Source of the DNA: Desulfobacula sp.
Lineage (GTDB): Bacteria; Desulfobacterota; Desulfobacteria; Desulfobacterales; Desulfobacteraceae
Assembly (NCBI RefSeq): GCF_021107415.1
Contig: NZ_JAIOSW010000074.1
Location: 1 to 17,900, forward strand
Length of the DNA stretch: 17,900 bases
Direction of reading: 5' to 3'
Part shown: positions 14,079-17,900 of the stretch, in pieces
Position numbering within the stretch: the stretch's first letter is position 1
Layout of the letters: each line of letters opens with the position of its first letter
The notes under the pieces: model-generated
Seen by the model: only the letters and a program-made list of their open reading frames with translations
Databases searched by the model: none
Told to the model about the DNA's origin: nothing
Position numbers and translations under genes: made by a program

Positions 14079-14546
14079 CTAAAAATCAATATCTTGCGGG
14101 ATAAGCATCCATTTTTTTTTTGATTTCATCACAACAAAAGATTCACTGGAAGCAATATTGCCCTGCTTGGGAAGTTTAGATGACATAAAGGTGTAAAGCG
14201 CTTCCATATCTTTTGAAAAAATAATTTCCGCAAAAAGATCATATCTTCCTGTTACAGCACATACACTGTGCACTTCCTGCATCTTTGAAAGATCATTCAA
14301 GGTTTCATCTATTTTTGAATCATCTATCACCCTGATGGCCACAAGGGCCATAAAGAGTTTTTCAATCTTAAAGACATCCACAAGCCCAACAATTTTCAAG
14401 ACACCCGACTGTAGCAGATTTTTCATTCGCACCTGCAGGGTCGGGCTTGTGATTTCCAGCTTGTTGACCAGTTCTTTTACCGGCATACGTCCGTCTTCGC
14501 TCAGATAGTGTATCAGCTTTTTGTCCAGCACATCCAGTTTTTTCAT
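14079..14546 (-). CDS. Lrp/AsnC-family transcriptional regulator
   Basis: The 155-residue protein has an N-terminal winged helix-turn-helix (about 5-55: L-D-x-x-D-K-K-L-I-H-Y-L, then S-P-T-L-Q-V-R recognition helix) and a C-terminal RAM/ligand-binding domain with the V-x-G-x-Y-D-L motif. These regulators respond to amino acids. A clear AGGTGAT precedes the ATG. It lies 115 bases after the racemase gene on the same strand, so it may sense the amino acids this module handles, or regulate itself. Confidence 0.93.
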   Translation of the reverse strand: MKKLDVLDKKLIHYLSEDGRMPVKELVNKLEITSPTLQVRMKNLLQSGVLKIVGLVDVFKIEKLFMALVAIRVIDDSKIDETLNDLSKMQEVHSVCAVTGRYDLFAEIIFSKDMEALYTFMSSKLPKQGNIASSESFVVMKSKKKWMLIPQDIDF

Positions 14547-14661
14547 ATTATCCAGATCACCTCTGCAGTCTTATATTTTTACCCAATCACCTTATGAATT
14601 ATGTTGAGCGCATAGTCGATATCTTCATCCTAATCTTGTATAATTATTAAATCAAAAATTA

Positions 14662-15768
14662 CTAATTTAGTCCATATTGACCTTCATTTAGATAAACTTT
14701 TTCAATGTAGGGAGAGGTCATCGCTGAGAGCTGAGCACCATAGGTCAGATGAAAACGAATTTGGTCTCCTACTTTAACAGCGCTCTCTTTTAAATCAACG
14801 ATAATGTGATCACTGCTGGAACCGATGATCTCCATATTACCTACCGGGCTCAAACCCTGAGTCAGTACATCCTGACGACCGATTCCTAAAATAGCTCTTC
14901 TGATAGTTCCCCGATCGGAAAAGGCAGGAACATCCCCAAAGGCATCAGTGCCGCTGATACCACTGGGCAGAGAATCCTTTTGCTTGACCTCTATGACTTC
15001 GGCAACAAGGCAGCTTGTGTTTATTTCAAGTTGTTTAACTGGCGAATAGTCAATTGTATTACACCCGGTAAAGATCATTTCACCGATTCTTAAATTATTG
15101 ATTCTGCCCATTCGGTTAGATTTATTAACCCATTGATAATTTGCAGAATTACCTCCGGAAATAAGATCAAAATGAATTTTATATTTGTTTTCTAATGTTA
15201 TGGCAATCTTTGAGAGTTCATCCATTTTTTCCTGGTCTGGAAGAATAGCCCCGATACAACCTAAGTTGGTGCCGATGCCAATGGTTTTGACTCCCTTAAA
15301 AGTGTTGATGATTTTAAGGGTTTGATCCATATCCCGGGGCAAAATACCTTCCCGCAAATCGCCCAGATCCACCATCAGTATGATGCGATGGATCTTGTTC
15401 TGTACCCTGGCTTCTTCAGACAGCTGTTGTATTACAGCAATCTCTGAGTTGAGGCTGATATCGGCATATTTTACCACTTGTTTGACCTTGCTCATGGGTG
15501 GTGTTCGGATGAGAACAAAGGTGTTTTTGATACCGGACTTTTTAATCTTTTTAATGTTTTCTATTCTTGAGTCGGCAATAAACTCAACCCCGGCTGCGGT
15601 CATTGCAGCAGCAACAGGCGGACTGCCGAGGAAACCTTTGGTAACACCCATCATTGATATACCTTTTGTCAAAAATAAATCCTTTAAATATTTTGTATTT
15701 TTGTATATCTTTGCAAGGTTGATTTCTATTCTTGGAGAATTCATTAAGTTATTGTATGAACGTGTCAT
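14662..15768 (-). CDS. Alanine/ornithine-racemase-family PLP enzyme
   Basis: The 368-residue protein fits fold-type III PLP racemases (alanine racemase N-terminal barrel). The barrel opens with P-R-I-E-I-N-L-A-K-I-Y-x-N and has the PLP lysine K44 in G-V-T-K-G. The sequence resembles the alanine/ornithine (Orr-like) amino-acid racemase group more than biosynthetic Alr. Substrate not predictable. It follows the D-aminoacylase gene by 51 bases, so interconversion of the freed D-amino acid to the L-form is a natural role. The start is uncertain: ATG 15768 is given, and ATG 15744 (residue 9, just before the conserved strand) is equally possible; neither has a good ribosome binding site. Confidence 0.87.
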   Translation of the reverse strand: MTRSYNNLMNSPRIEINLAKIYKNTKYLKDLFLTKGISMMGVTKGFLGSPPVAAAMTAAGVEFIADSRIENIKKIKKSGIKNTFVLIRTPPMSKVKQVVKYADISLNSEIAVIQQLSEEARVQNKIHRIILMVDLGDLREGILPRDMDQTLKIINTFKGVKTIGIGTNLGCIGAILPDQEKMDELSKIAITLENKYKIHFDLISGGNSANYQWVNKSNRMGRINNLRIGEMIFTGCNTIDYSPVKQLEINTSCLVAEVIEVKQKDSLPSGISGTDAFGDVPAFSDRGTIRRAILGIGRQDVLTQGLSPVGNMEIIGSSSDHIIVDLKESAVKVGDQIRFHLTYGAQLSAMTSPYIEKVYLNEGQYGLN

Positions 15769-15794
15769 CAGTGTTATAAAACCTGTCTGTATGA

Positions 15795-15811
15795 GGGTGC
15801 TTAAGGCACCC
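15795..15811. repeat. Short GTAGGGG-type palindrome between deacylase and racemase genes
   Basis: GGGTGC-TTAAG-GCACCC forms a 6-bp GC-rich stem in otherwise AT-rich DNA. Read on the minus strand it begins GTAGGGGTGCC just after the deacylase stop. It has no T-run, so it is not a typical terminator. It resembles dispersed GTAGGGG-hairpin repeats seen in many environmental bacteria, but only one copy is in the window. Confidence 0.4.
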
Positions 15812-15819
15812 CTACAATT

Positions 15820-17433
15820 TCAATTGATAATTCGGCCTGCCATTTTATTTGTATGATTTCCCTGGTCGATAATTACTTTGCCGGAAATAATTACCTTCTC
15901 AATGCCTTTTGAATATTGATGTGGATTTTTATATGTAGCGACATCACAAACAGTTTTCGGATCAAAAATCGTTATATCCGCAACCTTATCAGGCGCAAGA
16001 ATTCCTCTATTGTCCAATCTCATGATCTTGGCCGGCATTGAGGTCATTTTTTTTATTGCTGTTTCCAGGGATAATACCTTCTCATCCCTAACATATTTTC
16101 CCAGTACTCGAGGAAACGCCCCATAATACCGGGGATGTGTGCTCCCCACATTTAATTCACCATAAGTAGCAACGGCTCGCCCATCACTGGCAATAATTGT
16201 CTGTGGATGTTTCATGATCGTCTTGATATCCTCTTCATCCATACAGAAAACCAATGTTTTCACTGATCCTATCTCTTTAATCAACAGATCAAAAATAAAA
16301 TCAAGGGGATCAATCTTCAATTCTTTACAAATCACAGCAATTCTTTTCCCCTCAATAGATTTGTATTCGGGTGATTTCACCATTGCAATTTGAACGTTTT
16401 CCCATGGAGCAGTATTATACGCATGAGTTCCGAGTTTTATCGCCTTATTAATTTCCAGACGAATCTTTTTTCTGGTTGGATTGTCGCTTAGATATTCAAT
16501 CATCTTTTGATGACCGTCCTGTATTACCCAGCGCGGAATATAGTCCACCAACCCTGTACCCCATGCAATATAGGGATATTGGTCCCAGGACAGATGAACG
16601 CCTCTTGAAATTGCGCTTTCTAAAAAACCAAACAATTGATCTGTTTTACCCCAATTGAATTTTCCGCCTAACTTCAAATGTGAGATCTCAACCTGACACC
16701 CGGACTCTTCTCCGCAACGTATTGCTTCCTCAATCGCAGTAAATAAATTTTGTGATTCTCCCCTGATATGAGAGGCATAAAGCTTATTGTGCCGTTTAAC
16801 AACGCGACAGAGCCGAATCAATTCATCTACATGGCTAAAAGAATCCGGAACATATTCCAGACCCGTCGATAGACCGGCGGCTCCTTCTTCCAGACTTTTT
16901 TCCAGCAGGTCTTCCATCCCTCTCATTTCATCCTTGGTTGGCGGGCCGCTTTTTAATCCCATCACAGCACACCGCAAGGTTCCAAAGCCAACCAAAGGCA
17001 TGAGATTAATTCCCGGGGATAAATCATTCAAAAACTTAATGTACTCTCCAAATGTGATCCAGAATTTTCCGATTTCATTTGCTTTTCCATAATCAGAATT
17101 AACACTCAGATGATCTTTCACTTCCGCTAAAAAAGCAGTTGATAAGGGAGCTGCGCTCATGCCGCAATTCCCCACGATTTCAGTGGTTATTCCTTGCCTG
17201 ATTTTACTTTCCGCTTTAGGGTTAATCATTATAGTGGCATCAGTATGAGAATGAATATCAATAAATCCGGGACATACGATTTGGTTGGAAGCATCAATTA
17301 CTTTATCGCAATTGATATCAATCAAAGTCCCTATCCTTTCAATTTTCCCATTTTTAACTGCAATATTAGATGTATAAGCAGGAGAACCGGAACCATCAAT
17401 AATTTTCCCATTTGTAATTAATAAATCACACAT
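15820..17433 (-). CDS. N-acyl-D-amino-acid deacylase (D-aminoacylase, amidohydrolase superfamily)
   Basis: Hydrolyses N-acyl-D-amino acids to a D-amino acid and a carboxylate. The 537-residue length is typical. Motifs in order: a small beta-sandwich (1-55), H61-S-H63-T-D, G-N-C90-G with the metal cysteine of this family, S-H222-I-R-G-E, E-I-S-H252-L-K, and S-D417-G-R. Acyl and amino-acid specificity (neutral, Glu or Asp type) cannot be read safely. AGGAAA precedes the ATG, which lies 21 bases after the ABC ATPase stop, so uptake and hydrolysis are probably one operon. The substrate may be peptidoglycan- or peptide-derived. Confidence 0.92.
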   Translation of the reverse strand: MCDLLITNGKIIDGSGSPAYTSNIAVKNGKIERIGTLIDINCDKVIDASNQIVCPGFIDIHSHTDATIMINPKAESKIRQGITTEIVGNCGMSAAPLSTAFLAEVKDHLSVNSDYGKANEIGKFWITFGEYIKFLNDLSPGINLMPLVGFGTLRCAVMGLKSGPPTKDEMRGMEDLLEKSLEEGAAGLSTGLEYVPDSFSHVDELIRLCRVVKRHNKLYASHIRGESQNLFTAIEEAIRCGEESGCQVEISHLKLGGKFNWGKTDQLFGFLESAISRGVHLSWDQYPYIAWGTGLVDYIPRWVIQDGHQKMIEYLSDNPTRKKIRLEINKAIKLGTHAYNTAPWENVQIAMVKSPEYKSIEGKRIAVICKELKIDPLDFIFDLLIKEIGSVKTLVFCMDEEDIKTIMKHPQTIIASDGRAVATYGELNVGSTHPRYYGAFPRVLGKYVRDEKVLSLETAIKKMTSMPAKIMRLDNRGILAPDKVADITIFDPKTVCDVATYKNPHQYSKGIEKVIISGKVIIDQGNHTNKMAGRIIN

Positions 17434-17454
17434 TTTTTTCCTATCAACTTGATT

Positions 17455-17900
17455 TTAAAAATTTAAAGGAAAATGGCAGGCCACCAGGCCTTCTTCCTTG
17501 GTTTGTTCCAATACAGGAAATTCCTCCCGACAGATCGATTTCACGTATTGACACCTTGAGGCAAACACACAACCGGATGGTGAATTAAATGGACTTGGGA
17601 CTTCACCTTCCAGCGTGGAAACATAATTTTTTTGGCCCGGCACTGTTTTGAAAACACTCTCAATCAGCGCTTTGGTATAAGGATGATATGGGGATATTCC
17701 TATTAAATCGGCGGAAATAATTTCGACAATTCGCCCCAAATACATGACAATTACCCGGTCACAAAAATAACTTACTAAAGACAAATCATGTGAAATAAAT
17801 AAAAATGTCAGATTAAGCCGTTCTCTTAAATCTTCCAGTAGTTTAATAATCTGGGCCTGGACCGATACATCCAGGGCGGCAGTGGGTTCATCCAATATGA
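17455..17900 (-). CDS. Peptide ABC transporter ATP-binding protein, C-terminal part (runs off the window)
   Basis: Only the last 148 or so residues are present; the frame stays open to the window edge. Visible are the Walker B and D-loop (I-L-D-E-P-T-A-A-L-D-V-S-V-Q-A-Q), the switch histidine in I-S-H-D-L, and the oligopeptide/dipeptide C-terminal extension with Y-H-P-Y-T-K and C-V-F-A-S-R-C followed by a C near the end. The D-V-S-V-Q-A-Q form resembles DppF/OppF rather than DppD/OppD. It would energise import of peptides or modified amino acids, supplying the deacylase encoded next. Confidence 0.92.
   Translation of the reverse strand, partial: ILDEPTAALDVSVQAQIIKLLEDLRERLNLTFLFISHDLSLVSYFCDRVIVMYLGRIVEIISADLIGISPYHPYTKALIESVFKTVPGQKNYVSTLEGEVPSPFNSPSGCVFASRCQYVKSICREEFPVLEQTKEEGLVACHFPLNF

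Overview
The window looks like chromosome of a strictly anaerobic, sulfate-reducing Desulfobacterota bacterium, most likely of the Desulfobacteraceae/Desulfobacula type. This is inferred from gene content: flavodiiron oxygen reductase, desulfoferrodoxin, two rubrerythrin-like proteins without a rubredoxin tail, ferredoxin:thioredoxin reductase, ADP-forming acetyl-CoA synthetase and several rubredoxin-like domains, all on AT-rich DNA. No rRNA, tRNA, CRISPR array or intact insertion sequence was seen.

Layout. 1-1530: start of a membrane or exported protein (runs off the left edge) and a two-domain SRPBCC/SDR epimerase, both on the minus strand. 1741-3891: fprA and a rubrerythrin-like gene (+) convergent with dfx (superoxide reductase, -), separated by a bidirectional terminator. 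4267-7284: a minus-strand operon of rubredoxin-like/FMN dehydrogenase, flavodoxin, zinc-ribbon thioredoxin and an APH-fold kinase. 7519-8938: a plus-strand cluster of glutaredoxin, FTR catalytic subunit, a truncated citrate synthase start, and a membrane protein with an N-terminal rubredoxin-like domain. 8944-11847: xth and the acdBA pair (-). A 157-bp MITE-like element lies against the acdA ribosome binding site. 12114-12575: a second rubrerythrin-like gene (-). 12933-14002: a PAS/HisKA protein without ATPase domain, coupled to a HIT protein (+). 14079-17900: an Lrp regulator, a PLP racemase, an N-acyl-D-amino-acid deacylase and the end of a peptide ABC ATPase (all -), which look like a D-amino-acid/peptide salvage module.

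How it fits together. The left 8.9 kb plus the gene at 12.1-12.6 kb form an oxygen/superoxide/peroxide defence and thiol-redox island. The most notable non-coding signal is that all five intergenic regions upstream of these redox units carry a GG-N10-GC element resembling a sigma-54 -24/-12 promoter, oriented correctly. The upstream regions of the other units that I scanned for this element show none. This suggests one sigma-54/enhancer-binding-protein regulon for oxygen defence. The second notable point is the junction at about 8290, where a citrate synthase gene stops after about 50 codons and the rubredoxin-membrane gene begins inside it in another frame.
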